This document shows positions 53,736-63,900 of a DNA stretch of 64,000 nucleotides, piece by piece. Positions within the stretch are counted from its first letter, which is position 1. Every line of letters begins with the position of its first letter. The notes below the pieces were generated by a model that worked only from the letters and a program-made list of their open reading frames with translations, ran no database searches and was not told where the DNA came from. The stretch is from Chroogloeocystis siderophila 5.2 s.c.1 (lineage in GTDB: Bacteria > Cyanobacteriota > Cyanobacteriia > Cyanobacteriales > Chroococcidiopsidaceae), in NCBI RefSeq assembly GCF_001904655.1, contig NZ_MRCC01000004.1, positions 62,001 to 126,000 on the forward strand, given 5' to 3'. The position numbers and the translations under genes were made by a program.

Positions 53736-54251
53736 ATGCGTTTAGCAAATAAGATTGAAGCAATTTTATATCTTAAGGGTCAGCCACTGTCGATCGCACA
53801 ATTAGCTGAGTATGCCGGATGCGATCGCTACACCGTTGAGGAGGGACTGATGGAACTGATCGATGACTATGCGCATCGTGATAGCGCCTTAGAGGTCGTC
53901 GAAACCGTCTCAGGTACGTACAGCTTACAACTACGGTCGAGTTTTCAAGAACTAGTGCAAACGCTGATTCCGGTCGAACTTGGTGTCGGCGCTTTGCGCA
54001 CTTTAGCGGCGATCGCCCTGCGGAATCCCATTACCCAAACCGAACTCGTCACCTTACGTGGTTCAGGAGCATATCAACATGTTCAGGAACTCGTAGAACA
54101 AGGTTTTGTGCGCAAACGCCGCCCTGTAGACGGTCGCTCTTTTTTACTCGATGTCACTGATAAGTTTTATCAATACTTTCAGCTTGAACAATTGCCACAT
54201 CTACTAAGTACTGATGATGCGCAATTACCTTTACCAGAAGAGCAAGCATAG
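53736..54251 (+). CDS. scpB: Chromosome segregation protein ScpB
   Basis: 171 residues, two winged-helix domains: ANKIEAILYLKGQPLSIAQL then GGYDRYTVEEGLMELIDDY-like, and IRNPITQTELVTLRGSGAYQ-like followed by VRKRRPVDGRSFLLDVTDKF. This is the kleisin-partner ScpB of the SMC complex. scpA is not nearby. It follows the cyclophilin gene on the same strand after 118 bases. Confidence 0.92.
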   Translation: MRLANKIEAILYLKGQPLSIAQLAEYAGCDRYTVEEGLMELIDDYAHRDSALEVVETVSGTYSLQLRSSFQELVQTLIPVELGVGALRTLAAIALRNPITQTELVTLRGSGAYQHVQELVEQGFVRKRRPVDGRSFLLDVTDKFYQYFQLEQLPHLLSTDDAQLPLPEEQA

Positions 54252-54383
54252 ACGATTTGTTTCAAAGATTAACTGCTCTACAGGATGTCATACCGCTGTG
54301 TATTAGTAACTACTTTAAGGCAAGAAGTGCTATCTATTACAATGAGTTACATTAGATATTAGCACAGCTAAACATAACTGCCC

Positions 54384-54731
54384 ATGGTCTTTGATCCTGA
54401 CTTTTTCAGTGATGATTCTCAAGAAGAGTCGCAAGTAAATCCATTATTAAACTATCTGCAACGTCAATCACCGGAGATTTTAGCGCACGTAGCTCGCTCG
54501 GTTAGTCCAGAAATAAAAGAAATTATTTCTCAGAATGTCCAAGGATTAGTTGGTATGCTTCCTTCTGAGAATTTTAACGTGAAAATTTCTACAGACCGCG
54601 ATAACTTAGCCGGATTGCTTGCCTCGGCAATGATGACAGGTTATTTTCTGCGTCAGATGGAACAGCGAATGCATCTTGATGATTTGGCAGATTCTGTTTC
54701 TTTACCGCGTGATTCTACTGGGGAGCAATAA
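54384..54731 (+). CDS. DUF760 family protein
   Basis: 115 residues: NPLLNYLQRQSPEILAHVAR then SVSPEIKEIISQNVQGLVGM and TDRDNLAGLLASAMMTGYFL match the cyanobacterial and plastid DUF760 family. Function unknown; plant relatives were linked to chloroplast protein turnover. Cytoplasmic. Convergent with the htrA-type gene 28 bases away. Confidence 0.85.
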   Translation: MVFDPDFFSDDSQEESQVNPLLNYLQRQSPEILAHVARSVSPEIKEIISQNVQGLVGMLPSENFNVKISTDRDNLAGLLASAMMTGYFLRQMEQRMHLDDLADSVSLPRDSTGEQ

Positions 54732-54759
54732 TTAGAAATTGCACAAGCAGTTGGAACTT

Positions 54760-55965
54760 CTAACCAAGTTCGTTCATAGGAAAAGCTTCTGGCGTTACTT
54801 GAACAGTTTTAATTTTGCCGTTGCGGTTTATTTCTAGATTTAGCACCGCACCTACATTGCTAGATTCAACGCGCTCTTGAACTTCAGCGGCTTTACGAAT
54901 CTGTCTACCATCAATCTTTTGAATGATATCGCCTTCACGTAGACCAGCACGATATGAGGGAGATCTTCTAATAACGCGCACGATTAATACACCCTGCTCT
55001 TGCTGTACATTTAAATTCGTTTCTTGATTGACTTCTTCTTTAGCAGTAGCAGTGAGGTCGATCATTTGGATGCCTAAGAAAGGATGTTCGACGCGTCCTT
55101 TCGTAAACAGTTTATTTGCAATTCTCGCTGCGGTATCAATCGGAATTGCAAAACCTAGTCCCTGTGCATCTGAGCGAATTGCCGTGTTGACGCCTATCAC
55201 TTCACCCTCAGCGTTCAACAACGGACCACCTGAGTTGCCAGGATTGATTGCAGCATCGGTTTGAATGAAGTTAACGCGTTTGTCGGGAACACCTACTTGA
55301 GCGCTAGAGCGGTCTGTCGCGCTAATAATTCCGACGGTGACAGTATTATCTAATCCTAGCGGATTACCGATCGCGATCGCCCATTGTCCTGGAGATAAGT
55401 TGCGTGAGTTGCCTAACTTGACGACGGGCAAATTATTCGCTTTAATTTTAACAACTGCAACATCTGTAACTGTATCTACTCCAACAACTTTGCCCTCAAA
55501 ACTTCGACCATCTTTGAGCGTAACTTGTACGGTATCTGTTTCAGCAACAACGTGAGCGTTGGTTAAGACGCGACCATCTTGGCTGAGGATAAAACCTGAA
55601 CCTGTACCGCGCTCAGTGCGTTCTTCGGGAATTTCTTGATCTGAACCAAAGAATCTGCGGAACAGTGGATTATTGAAAGCTTCGGGAAGTCGGTTGGCGA
55701 CTTTGCGCGTCGCATTAATGCGAACAACCGCAGGTCCTACTTTTTCTACTGCTGAGGCGATAAAGTTGCGGTCATCGTTGCGGGTTGTGCTATTTGTTGC
55801 TTCCGGAATTACCAGTCCTGATACAGGTGGCACTACAACTGGAACTGTAGTTAAATCTTCTAGCGAGTGCTGACCTGAGAAGTAGCGACTACTCCACCAC
55901 CCAGCCCCACCTCCTATCACAAGCAAAATCACCGCCGCCGTCAAATTTTTGAACGATAAACTCAT
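54760..55965 (-). CDS. HtrA/Deg-family serine protease
   Basis: 401 residues from ATG 55965 (MSLSFKNLTAAVILLVIGGG); a TTG eight codons upstream would read through the AAGGAG site, which unusually stands only one base before this ATG. N-terminal membrane anchor or signal, trypsin domain with His138 (LTNAHVV), Asp in DTVTDVAVVKIKA and Ser245 (GNSGGPLL), then one PDZ domain (GVLIVRVIRRSPSYRAGLRE). Cyanobacterial HtrA, HhoA and HhoB all have this plan; which one this is cannot be told by eye. Envelope protein quality control. Confidence 0.92.
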   Translation of the reverse strand: MSLSFKNLTAAVILLVIGGGAGWWSSRYFSGQHSLEDLTTVPVVVPPVSGLVIPEATNSTTRNDDRNFIASAVEKVGPAVVRINATRKVANRLPEAFNNPLFRRFFGSDQEIPEERTERGTGSGFILSQDGRVLTNAHVVAETDTVQVTLKDGRSFEGKVVGVDTVTDVAVVKIKANNLPVVKLGNSRNLSPGQWAIAIGNPLGLDNTVTVGIISATDRSSAQVGVPDKRVNFIQTDAAINPGNSGGPLLNAEGEVIGVNTAIRSDAQGLGFAIPIDTAARIANKLFTKGRVEHPFLGIQMIDLTATAKEEVNQETNLNVQQEQGVLIVRVIRRSPSYRAGLREGDIIQKIDGRQIRKAAEVQERVESSNVGAVLNLEINRNGKIKTVQVTPEAFPMNELG

Positions 55966-56142
55966 ACTCCTTCCGCCTATACACAGCAAGTAGATGCTAA
56001 CTTCTAAGTTTAGTCAACAAATTCAGCAATTTCGAGATGTGCTTTTTCTTTTTGGCAGTGCGCAAAAAGATAATAGATACTAGGTAGAGATCTCGTTCGC
56101 TCTTCATGACAATCTTAACGAGCGCGTTTACCTTGCACCAGT

Positions 56143-56997
56143 ATGATGACTTTACGCTACTCGACACTGTTAACGGCACTACCTGTGGGCTTATTAATTC
56201 TCTTCGCTCCCGCCTATTCTGCACCTAATAACACTTCAACGGCGGCTAGCGGTTGTCCTCAACCTGCGTTATCGCGGCTAACTCGTCACAAAGTAGCGCC
56301 TGGCGAAACTCTAGAAGCGATCGCCCAAAAATACAATCTAATTGCTGCCACTCTCATCGGTTTCAATCCCACGCTGCGCACAGGACAACTCACTGTTGGT
56401 AGTGAAATCATCATTCCACCGTCCAATGGAATTCAAGTCGAAGTTCCACTCAACCAATCTTGGCAGCAAATCGCCACAAAGTACAAAGTTCGCGCTGATG
56501 TTTTGTTTGAAGCTAATGGCTGTCAACCTGTATCGCAATTTGTCTTTGTTCCTGGTGTCAATTGGTCGCCGGAAGCCCCTAACACAAGTGCAAGTAGCGT
56601 ACTGACAGGATATCCTTTACCAACCAAAGCAACGGTAGCGATGGGCTATGGTTGGCAAATTAACCCAAATACAAATGAAGTTGTCTTTCACAGCGGTGTG
56701 GATTTATTAGCACCTACAGGAACTTCAGTGCAAGCCGTTGCTGCTGGAACCGTGGCTTTTGCCGGCGAACAAGGCAGTTATGGTAATCTCGTTGTTGTCA
56801 ACCACGTGGGAGGACGTCAAACTCGCTACGCCCATTTACAAAAAATTAATGTCACTACGGGGCAATCAGTACAATTAGGACAAGCGCTTGGAACTGTAGG
56901 AACAACAGGAGAACCTACATCAACCGAGCCGCATTTGCATTTTGAAGTTCGCTATAACTCCTCGCTGGGTTGGGTTGCAGAAGAACCTAGTTTGTAA
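56143..56997 (+). CDS. Exported M23 metallopeptidase with LysM domain
   Basis: 284 residues. Signal peptide (TALPVGLLILFAPAYSAP), a LysM peptidoglycan-binding unit (HKVAPGETLEAIAQKYNLIA, about 49-93), a degenerate second LysM-like stretch (QSWQQIATKYKVRADVLFEA), then a lysostaphin-type M23 domain with the metal ligands in FHSGVDLLAP and HLHFEVRYN. Likely cleaves or remodels peptidoglycan. Divergent from the htrA-type gene. Confidence 0.92.
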   Translation: MMTLRYSTLLTALPVGLLILFAPAYSAPNNTSTAASGCPQPALSRLTRHKVAPGETLEAIAQKYNLIAATLIGFNPTLRTGQLTVGSEIIIPPSNGIQVEVPLNQSWQQIATKYKVRADVLFEANGCQPVSQFVFVPGVNWSPEAPNTSASSVLTGYPLPTKATVAMGYGWQINPNTNEVVFHSGVDLLAPTGTSVQAVAAGTVAFAGEQGSYGNLVVVNHVGGRQTRYAHLQKINVTTGQSVQLGQALGTVGTTGEPTSTEPHLHFEVRYNSSLGWVAEEPSL

Positions 56998-57305
56998 CTT
57001 GGTTATCAAAAAACAAATTTGTTGCTTAGTCAAAAATATAACTGTATATTGATATTGTTGATATTACTGTAAACGCATGTATAGGTAAAATGTAATAAAA
57101 ACAACACTATTGGTTGTGCTTATTCAACGTGAGTTAACAAGAGAAATCTAGATAATCTTTCGCAAAAAATGAAAAACTTCTCATAAACTTAGAAAAAAAA
57201 ATTGATAAACTCAAGCTGTAGATAAAATACAACTAAGTAAGTTATGTTGGCTAGCAAATAAGTGAGTACGACGTTACTCATACAAATGTAAACGGTTGAG
57301 CCAGT
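56998..57305. other. AT-rich spacer before the polysaccharide cluster
   Basis: 308 bases with no supported gene. The promoter of the glycosyltransferase unit is presumably here; no distinct operator was seen. Confidence 0.45.
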
Positions 57306-58619
57306 ATGAAAATAGCCTTCGTTGTTTTAGGCTTTCCTGAATTATCACAAACGTTTATTCTTAATCAAATCACTGGATTGATTGATCGAGGTCATTCAGT
57401 TGATATTTATGCACTCAAAGGCTCAGAAATCCAAGCGTCGAAAGTACATCCAGATGTTGAAAAATATCAATTATTAGCTCAAACGTATTACTACTGTGTT
57501 CCAGATTTACCTAAGAATTTTTTATGGCGAGTTCTCAAAGGATTTGGGTTGCTAGCAACGAAGTTAGGTAAAAGTCCAAAGATTTGGTTAGAGGCGCTCA
57601 ATATTTTTCGCTATCGCCGGAACGCTTTGTCCTTAAGACTTTTGTATAAAGTAATTCCACTATTAGATAAACCTAATCAATATGATATTGTCCATTGCCA
57701 GTTTGGTTTGTGTGGACTCGAAGCAATGTCGCTGCGAAAATTTGGTTTACTGCAAGGTAAGTTAGTAGTTTCCTTTCGTGGTTTTGATATTAGCGAATTT
57801 ATTCAGCAGTATGGCGATGGTGTGTATAGTCAACTATTTAATGTAGGTGATTTCTTTATGACAAACTGCGAGTATTTTCGACAGCGCCTACTCAAGCTAG
57901 GTTGTCCAGAAAATAAAGTTATGGTACATCGCTCAGGGCTAGACTGTGAGCGATTTATTTTTAACCCTCCTACATTAAATATCTCTACTCCAGTTCAAAT
58001 TGTAACGAGTGGACGCCTAGTTGAAAAGAAAGGCATAGAATATGCCATTCGGGCGATCGCTAAGCTAGTTAAATTAAAGCCTAATATTGAATACAAAATT
58101 ATCGGTGATGGACCACTTAAGCAACAATTGCAGCAACTTATTACAGAATTGGGTGTCAATGATACAGTCAAGCTGCTGGGGTGGAAAGATCAAGAAGAAA
58201 TTATTGAGGTTCTGAAAAAATCGCATATATTTATCGCTCCAAGTGTAACCGCCAAAAGTGGCGATCAAGATGCTCCAGTGAATGTATTAAAAGAAGCAAT
58301 GGCAATCGGATTACCTGTGGTTTCTACGTATCATGGCGGAATTCCTGAACTTATTCAAGATAACGTTTCAGGATTTTTAGTACCAGAGCGCGATGCCGAC
58401 GCGATCGCGGAGAAGATAAGTTATCTTCTTGACAATCCGCAAATTTGGGATTTTGTTACACGAGCGGCGCGCGCGCAAGTAGAAGCAGGTTACGATCTCT
58501 ATAAACTCAACGATGAACTAGTAGAAATTTACCAACAATTGCTAACGCAAGGTTTTGTGCGTATGAGTCCTCAAGTAGTGGCAAGTAGTGTAGCGAGTAA
58601 TACAGATATGACTTATTAG
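57306..58619 (+). CDS. Family 4 glycosyltransferase
   Basis: 437 residues, GT-B fold. N-terminal half opens FVVLGFPELSQTFILNQITG and contains VHCQFGLCGLEA; the C-terminal donor domain has IVTSGRLVEKKGIEYAIRAI, KIIGDGPLKQQLQQLI, and the EX7E-like nucleotide-sugar loop FIAPSVTAKSGDQDAPVNVL then KEAMAIGLPVVSTYHGGIPE. First gene of a polysaccharide cluster. Sugar donor and acceptor unknown. Confidence 0.9.
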   Translation: MKIAFVVLGFPELSQTFILNQITGLIDRGHSVDIYALKGSEIQASKVHPDVEKYQLLAQTYYYCVPDLPKNFLWRVLKGFGLLATKLGKSPKIWLEALNIFRYRRNALSLRLLYKVIPLLDKPNQYDIVHCQFGLCGLEAMSLRKFGLLQGKLVVSFRGFDISEFIQQYGDGVYSQLFNVGDFFMTNCEYFRQRLLKLGCPENKVMVHRSGLDCERFIFNPPTLNISTPVQIVTSGRLVEKKGIEYAIRAIAKLVKLKPNIEYKIIGDGPLKQQLQQLITELGVNDTVKLLGWKDQEEIIEVLKKSHIFIAPSVTAKSGDQDAPVNVLKEAMAIGLPVVSTYHGGIPELIQDNVSGFLVPERDADAIAEKISYLLDNPQIWDFVTRAARAQVEAGYDLYKLNDELVEIYQQLLTQGFVRMSPQVVASSVASNTDMTY

Positions 58620-58729
58620 CTTAGTACAACTGTAAGCATTTTTCTCCGGTTATTCGTGACCGCGCTCATCTTTACAAAAATATACAAATATTTGAAACTA
58701 CAAAAAACTATAGAAGGGAGTTTTCGGCA

Positions 58730-59779
58730 ATGTCAAAACCACAAGTTACGATTGTTGTGTCACCACGCGAGCGTTTTAGCTGCACGCAAGCTTCATTAGA
58801 GAGTATCTATGAAAACACGCAGATACCCTTTAAGTTGGTCTACGTTGATGGCGGCTCGCCAGCGAAAATCAAGCGTTATCTAGAAGAAAAAGCGCAAGAA
58901 AAGCAGTTTCAACTCATTCGCACCGAACACTATCTCTCGCCTAATAAAGCCCGAAATTTAGGATTAGCCCAAGTAAACACGGAATATGTCGTTTTTATCG
59001 ATAACGATGTCGTTGTTACTCCAGGTTGGCTGCGACAACTCGTAAAGTGTGCTGAAGAAACAAACGCAACTGTTGTGAGTCCGCTGATCTGCCAAGGCGA
59101 ACCAGTTCATGAAGAAGTGCATTGTGCAGGTGGAGAATCAGGAGTCAAAATAGAGACGAAAGGTGATCGCCCGCGCCGCCGGATTATTGAAAAAATATAC
59201 AAGCAAGGGCGCAAAGTCGCTGATGTTCGTCCGCAACTGCAAAGACAGCAAACCGGACTTGCTGAGTTTCATTGCATGATGGTACGTACAGCGATCTTTG
59301 AAACAATAGGCATGCTCGACGAAGCGCTGTTAAATACTAAAGAACATGTAGACTTCTGTATGACTGTGATGGAAGCGGGTGGAAATGTTTACTTAGAACC
59401 AGATTCGCTCGTTACTTACGTACCAGGACCACCGCTAGAATTAACCGATATGCCCTTCTATATGCTGCGGTGGAGTGATGCATGGGAACTTGCAAGTTTA
59501 CACCGCTTACGCGATAAGTGGAACCTTACCGAAGACGAGTACTTTAAAAATCGCTATAGCGGTTTAGGCTGGCGGCGAAAAATGACGATTATCAAGCCAT
59601 TCAGCCAAAAAATCAGTAAAATGGTGCTGAAGCGCCCAAGTAAGAAAGTAGAGAATCTGCTTGTTAATGTGGACAAAGCACTCAACAAATATCTTACTGA
59701 TCGCTATGCCCGAAAGCAACCTCTGACGCAGCATCAAACACCCCAATTACAACAACAAAAGTCCCCAACCACAGTTTAA
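58730..59779 (+). CDS. Family 2 glycosyltransferase
   Basis: 349 residues, GT-A fold: VTIVVSPRERFSCTQASLES, YVDGGSPAKIKRYLEE, NKARNLGLAQVNTEYVVFID then NDVVVTPGWL (DxD-type NDV), and an E(H)VDFCMTVMEAGGNVYLEP catalytic-side segment. GAAGGGAG precedes the ATG. The C-terminus (about 290-349) is a Gln/Lys-rich tail. Second gene of the polysaccharide cluster. Confidence 0.88.
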   Translation: MSKPQVTIVVSPRERFSCTQASLESIYENTQIPFKLVYVDGGSPAKIKRYLEEKAQEKQFQLIRTEHYLSPNKARNLGLAQVNTEYVVFIDNDVVVTPGWLRQLVKCAEETNATVVSPLICQGEPVHEEVHCAGGESGVKIETKGDRPRRRIIEKIYKQGRKVADVRPQLQRQQTGLAEFHCMMVRTAIFETIGMLDEALLNTKEHVDFCMTVMEAGGNVYLEPDSLVTYVPGPPLELTDMPFYMLRWSDAWELASLHRLRDKWNLTEDEYFKNRYSGLGWRRKMTIIKPFSQKISKMVLKRPSKKVENLLVNVDKALNKYLTDRYARKQPLTQHQTPQLQQQKSPTTV

Positions 59780-59800
59780 CGGTGCATCAGAGGACAGATT

Positions 59801-60670
59801 TTGAAAAATTCTAGCCTACGACGAATACCGCCTGAAGTCATTTATACGCCACACAGTAAACTGCGACATCCAATTCAGTTATTTAAGCAGATGGGGTACG
59901 ACTTACTAGCTTCGCGGGAATTAGCTTGGCGATTGATGGTACGCAATATAACCGCACAGTACCGTCAGTCTTTTCTTGGCATTGCTTGGGCTTTTTTACC
60001 ACCAATCGTTATGGCAGCAGGATTTACACTAGCAAGTGACGCTAACGTCATCAACGTGGGTAAGACAGATCTACCTTATCCTGCTTATGTGATGTTTAGC
60101 ACAGCGTTATGGCAAACGTTTGTAGAAGCCTTGAATGGTCCTGTACAAGCTGTAACAGTAGCTAAGCCGATGCTAGCACGAGTCAATTTTCCTCGCGAGG
60201 CAATCGTTTTAGCAAAAGTGGGAGAAGTTTTCTTTAACTTTAGTATTAAACTTTTACTGCTTGTCGCTTTGTTTCTCTGGTTTCAGATTTCAGTCGGATG
60301 GACGGTGATTTTGGCGGTTGTCGGACTGGTTCATTTAGTTATGCTAGGAACATTCTTCGGTATATTGCTAGCTCCACTCGGCGCTTTGTATCAAGATGTT
60401 TCCAAAGGAGTAACGATGATAACAGGGTTTTGGCTATTTATCACACCAGTCGTGTTTCCAGTGCCTAGTCAAGGAACTTTTGGGCTGCTCGTCAATCTTA
60501 ATCCTGTCACGCCCCTATTAGTGACAACGCGAGAATTAGCAACAACCGGAGTTGTTTCCGATCCTTACGGATTTTGGGTTGCAAGTCTCTTTGCTTTTAT
60601 CGGATTATTGCTAGCATGGATAGCATTCCGCGTATCTATGCCTTTTGTGATTGAAAGGATAAGCTCTTAA
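59801..60670 (+). CDS. ABC-2 type polysaccharide export permease (Wzm-like)
   Basis: 289 residues from a TTG start supported by AGAGGA eight bases upstream. Six membrane helices after a cytoplasmic lead (QMGYDLLASRELAWRLMVRN, ITAQYRQSFLGIAWAFLPP), the Wzm/KpsM pattern, with GFWLFITPVVFPVP and LVNLNPVTPLLVTTRELATT near the end. It forms the membrane channel with the ATPase encoded next, whose ATG overlaps this TAA by one base. Exports an undecaprenyl-linked glycan. Confidence 0.88.
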   Translation: MKNSSLRRIPPEVIYTPHSKLRHPIQLFKQMGYDLLASRELAWRLMVRNITAQYRQSFLGIAWAFLPPIVMAAGFTLASDANVINVGKTDLPYPAYVMFSTALWQTFVEALNGPVQAVTVAKPMLARVNFPREAIVLAKVGEVFFNFSIKLLLLVALFLWFQISVGWTVILAVVGLVHLVMLGTFFGILLAPLGALYQDVSKGVTMITGFWLFITPVVFPVPSQGTFGLLVNLNPVTPLLVTTRELATTGVVSDPYGFWVASLFAFIGLLLAWIAFRVSMPFVIERISS

Positions 60671-61950
60671 TGACAACTGAATTGAGCGACAGAGAGATTA
60701 CAGTTGAGCCTGAAGATAGCGAGGTAGTGATCAGCGTAGAGAGGCTCTCTAAAAAGTTTTGCCGCAACTTGAGGCGATCTTTACTCTATGGCGTTCAGGA
60801 TATTACAACAGAGTTATTAGGAAGAAAGCGAACAAGTACTCGTTTGCGATCGCAAGAATTTTGGGCATTAAAAAACGTCAGTTTTCAACTGCGACGTGGT
60901 GAAGCTTTAGGCTTAGTTGGCTCAAATGGTGCGGGGAAAAGTACGCTTTTGCGGATTATTAGTGGCTTGATTAACCCTGATACAGGTTCAGTCAAAATTC
61001 GAGGAAGATTAGCACCATTAATCGCCTTAGGTGCTGGCTTTAATCCGATTTTGACAGGACGAGAAAATATTTATGCCAACATGTCGATTTTGGGTTTGTC
61101 TACAAAAGAGATTAAAGCAAAATTTGATGAAGTTGTAGACTTTGCAGAGATTTGGGATGCAATTGACGCTCCAGTACAAAATTACAGTTCTGGTATGGCA
61201 GCACGGCTAGGTTTTGCGTGTGCCGTTCACACAGACCCAGATATTTTGCTAATCGATGAAGTGCTAGCAGTAGGCGATATTAAGTTTAAAATGAAATGCC
61301 ACCGGAAGCTCGCAAAATTGCGCGAGAACGGAACAGCTTTTGTATTAGTTTCGCACAACTCGCATAGTATCCTAAATATTTGTAATACAGCAATCTATTT
61401 AGCCAAAGGGCAATTAATAACTTCAGGAGAAACCGAAGCAGTTGTACGCAAATATGAAGAAGACCTGTGTCTCAGTGGTATGGAAAAGGCAACAGGACCA
61501 CTGATTTTGCCTAAAAAATCTCCTGAAGAAAGTTTTGGGTTAGATATTATCTCAGTTTGTTTTAAAGATGAGCAAGGAAATATCTTAGATACTCCCATGT
61601 CCGGAGAACCTACAAGTCTATGCGTAGAATGCTTCGCTCACAAGTACATCGATAACGCCAACGTTGGCATTCTAGTAACATCTTTATCTGGCGAAAGCGA
61701 TCGCGTCTTATATCTAACTTCCGCTAGTGACAACGAGATTTTAACAATTGCTCCAGGTTCGACAGAGATACAAATACAAATGCCGTATTGTTGTTTGATA
61801 CCTGGCGTGTATAGTGCAAAAATCTACATTAGAAGCGGTGTATGTTCATTTGATATTGTCGAATCTTTTCGATTTACTGTTCAAGCCGACAAAACTATCA
61901 GTAGGTGTTTATTTTATCAACCTCGAACTTGGAAAGTCATAAAGAAGTAG
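60670..61950 (+). CDS. ABC polysaccharide exporter ATPase with carbohydrate-binding tail (Wzt-like)
   Basis: 426 residues. ATPase domain about 20-265: Walker A LVGSNGAGKSTLLRI, signature VQNYSSGMAARLGFACAV, Walker B DILLIDEVLAVGDI, switch His in FVLVSHNSHS. The C-terminal domain (about 280-425, beta-rich, ending RCLFYQPRTWKVIK) is the Wzt-C type, which in O-antigen exporters recognises the glycan end. Partner of the permease just upstream. Confidence 0.92.
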   Translation: MTTELSDREITVEPEDSEVVISVERLSKKFCRNLRRSLLYGVQDITTELLGRKRTSTRLRSQEFWALKNVSFQLRRGEALGLVGSNGAGKSTLLRIISGLINPDTGSVKIRGRLAPLIALGAGFNPILTGRENIYANMSILGLSTKEIKAKFDEVVDFAEIWDAIDAPVQNYSSGMAARLGFACAVHTDPDILLIDEVLAVGDIKFKMKCHRKLAKLRENGTAFVLVSHNSHSILNICNTAIYLAKGQLITSGETEAVVRKYEEDLCLSGMEKATGPLILPKKSPEESFGLDIISVCFKDEQGNILDTPMSGEPTSLCVECFAHKYIDNANVGILVTSLSGESDRVLYLTSASDNEILTIAPGSTEIQIQMPYCCLIPGVYSAKIYIRSGVCSFDIVESFRFTVQADKTISRCLFYQPRTWKVIKK

Positions 61951-61969
61951 GCAGTTGCAACTTGAAACA

Positions 61970-62830
61970 ATGCGCAATCCGCTAGTTAGTATTATTATTC
62001 CTACGTACAACAGACCCCACTTGTTACCACGCGCTGTCAAAAGTGCCTTAGAGCAAACGGTAGAAGATTTCGAGGTGGTTGTTGTCGATGACGCTTCGCC
62101 GCAGCCTGTGTCATTACCAGAACACCCGCGACTACGAATTCTTCGTCAAGTAGTCAATCAAGGCGGAGCCGCAGCTCGTAACGCTGGTATTAAAGCTGCT
62201 CGCGGACAATGGATTACTTTTGTTGATGACGACGACGAAATGCTACCGCACCTTGTTGCTGTCTCACTTGCAGCGGTTGAAAAAACAGATTTACCGAAAC
62301 CGGTAGGAGTGCTATCCGGCATAGAAGTTGTCAACGCGGATGGTAGAGTTACCGATACCCGCTTACCGCCCACACTCGCAAAAGGAAAGCATTTTTGCTT
62401 AGAACCCATTGCACCAGGACAATCATTTTTCACTAAACAGACATTGGTTGTAGAACGCGAGGTACTTTTAGGACTTGGTGGATTTGATGAATCTTTCTCC
62501 TCACGCGTGCATACCGAATTATTTTTAAGACTTAATCAAGTTTGTTCACTACTTGGTGTACCTGTTGTTACCTATCGATTGTTTTCTCATTCCAGTCCAC
62601 GAGTCTCGCGTAATCCATCATTACGTCAAAAAAACTTTAATACCTTAATTCACAAACATGAATCGCTATTTAAAGCTCATCCCAAAATGTTTGCGCATTT
62701 TGTCTACGAACACGCGCGCAAATCTTATGAAACAGGTCAAACTGCTGCTGCGGTTTCGCATATATTGTGGGCAATGCGAATCCATCCACGTTATACCCTT
62801 GCTAGAGTAACTCAGCAATTTCGTAAATAA
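61970..62830 (+). CDS. Family 2 glycosyltransferase
   Basis: About 286 residues from ATG 61970 (a TTG at 61955 adds five residues). GT-A fold: VSIIIPTYNRPHLLPRAVKS, VVVDDASPQPVSLPEHP, GGAAARNAGIKAARGQWITF then VDDDDEMLP with the DDD metal site, and GGFDESFSSRVHTELFLRLN. Probably adds a sugar to the exported glycan. It starts about 20 bases after the Wzt-like gene. Confidence 0.88.
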   Translation: MRNPLVSIIIPTYNRPHLLPRAVKSALEQTVEDFEVVVVDDASPQPVSLPEHPRLRILRQVVNQGGAAARNAGIKAARGQWITFVDDDDEMLPHLVAVSLAAVEKTDLPKPVGVLSGIEVVNADGRVTDTRLPPTLAKGKHFCLEPIAPGQSFFTKQTLVVEREVLLGLGGFDESFSSRVHTELFLRLNQVCSLLGVPVVTYRLFSHSSPRVSRNPSLRQKNFNTLIHKHESLFKAHPKMFAHFVYEHARKSYETGQTAAAVSHILWAMRIHPRYTLARVTQQFRK

Positions 62831-62982
62831 TTTATTAATTACTCTAAATTAACCAGCGTTGACAAAATACTCGAAAACTCATAATTTTATTAATCATACG
62901 CAACGTCTTCGCTGTACCCTAACATTTCATAGTCTTCGTTTCCGATTTTCCAATATTTCACATAATTCGGTTACAAAATTTT

Positions 62983-63900
62983 ATGCGGGAAAAGCTACTG
63001 AATGAAGACGCCTACCCATCAGACTTGAAGTCATCACCACTTGAGTGCCCACCATTTTCACTAGTTCTTCCCGTTTATAATGAAGAAGATGGGATTACAT
63101 CAACGCTCGATCATCTACAGCAGACGCTGCAAGTAACTGATTGCATCTACGAGATTATTGCTGTTAATGATGGTTCTACTGATAACACGCGTAAGATTTT
63201 ACTTGCGCGCACTGATGTTACTGTGATTCATCATCGCCGCAACCGAGGCTATGGCGCAGCGCTTAAAACAGGAATTAGACACGCCAAGTATCCGTTAATT
63301 GTCATCACTGATGCGGATGGTACATATCCTAACGAACGAATTCCCGAATTAGTGAGATTGGCAACTCAAGCAGATATGGTTGTGGGCGCGAGAATTGGTG
63401 CAAATGTGCGCTATTCGCGTATCCGTAGAATTCCAAAATGGTTTCTTGTACACTTCGCACAATGGATAACAAGGCATCGCATTCCAGATCTTAACAGTGG
63501 GCTACGGGTGTTTCGTAAGAGTATCGCGGAAAAGTATTTAAATATTCTCCCTAACACATTCAGCTTCACAACCACGATTACTGTGGCAATGCTAACAAAT
63601 AATTATATTGTCCATTTTGAGCCGATAGATTTTCATCATCGAGTTGGTAAGAGCAAAATTAAGCCAATTCGCGATACGTTGCGGTTTATTCAACTTATTT
63701 TGCGTACAGGAGTGTATTTTGCTCCTTTGCGCGTATTTTTACCAATTGCTAGTGTTTTCTTTGCTGGCTTTTTCATTACATTATTTGAAGATCTATTTAT
63801 TCGTCGTGACTTAACTGAGAGAACGTTGATTCTCTTTGTGACTGCTACCCAAATGATGATGTTCGCCCTACTAGCTGACATGCTCGACAAACGCACATGA
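62983..63900 (+). CDS. Dolichol-phosphate-mannose-synthase-like family 2 glycosyltransferase
   Basis: 305 residues. FSLVLPVYNEEDGITSTLDH, IIAVNDGSTDNTRKILLART, NRGYGAALKTGIRHAKYPLI then VITDADGTYPNERIPELV (DAD metal site), and DLNSGLRVFRKSI give the DPM/DPG synthase subfamily; two C-terminal membrane helices (VFLPIASVFFAGFFITLFED and LILFVTATQMMMFALLADML) anchor it. It likely loads sugar on a polyprenyl phosphate. The next gene overlaps by four bases (ATGA). Confidence 0.9.
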   Translation: MREKLLNEDAYPSDLKSSPLECPPFSLVLPVYNEEDGITSTLDHLQQTLQVTDCIYEIIAVNDGSTDNTRKILLARTDVTVIHHRRNRGYGAALKTGIRHAKYPLIVITDADGTYPNERIPELVRLATQADMVVGARIGANVRYSRIRRIPKWFLVHFAQWITRHRIPDLNSGLRVFRKSIAEKYLNILPNTFSFTTTITVAMLTNNYIVHFEPIDFHHRVGKSKIKPIRDTLRFIQLILRTGVYFAPLRVFLPIASVFFAGFFITLFEDLFIRRDLTERTLILFVTATQMMMFALLADMLDKRT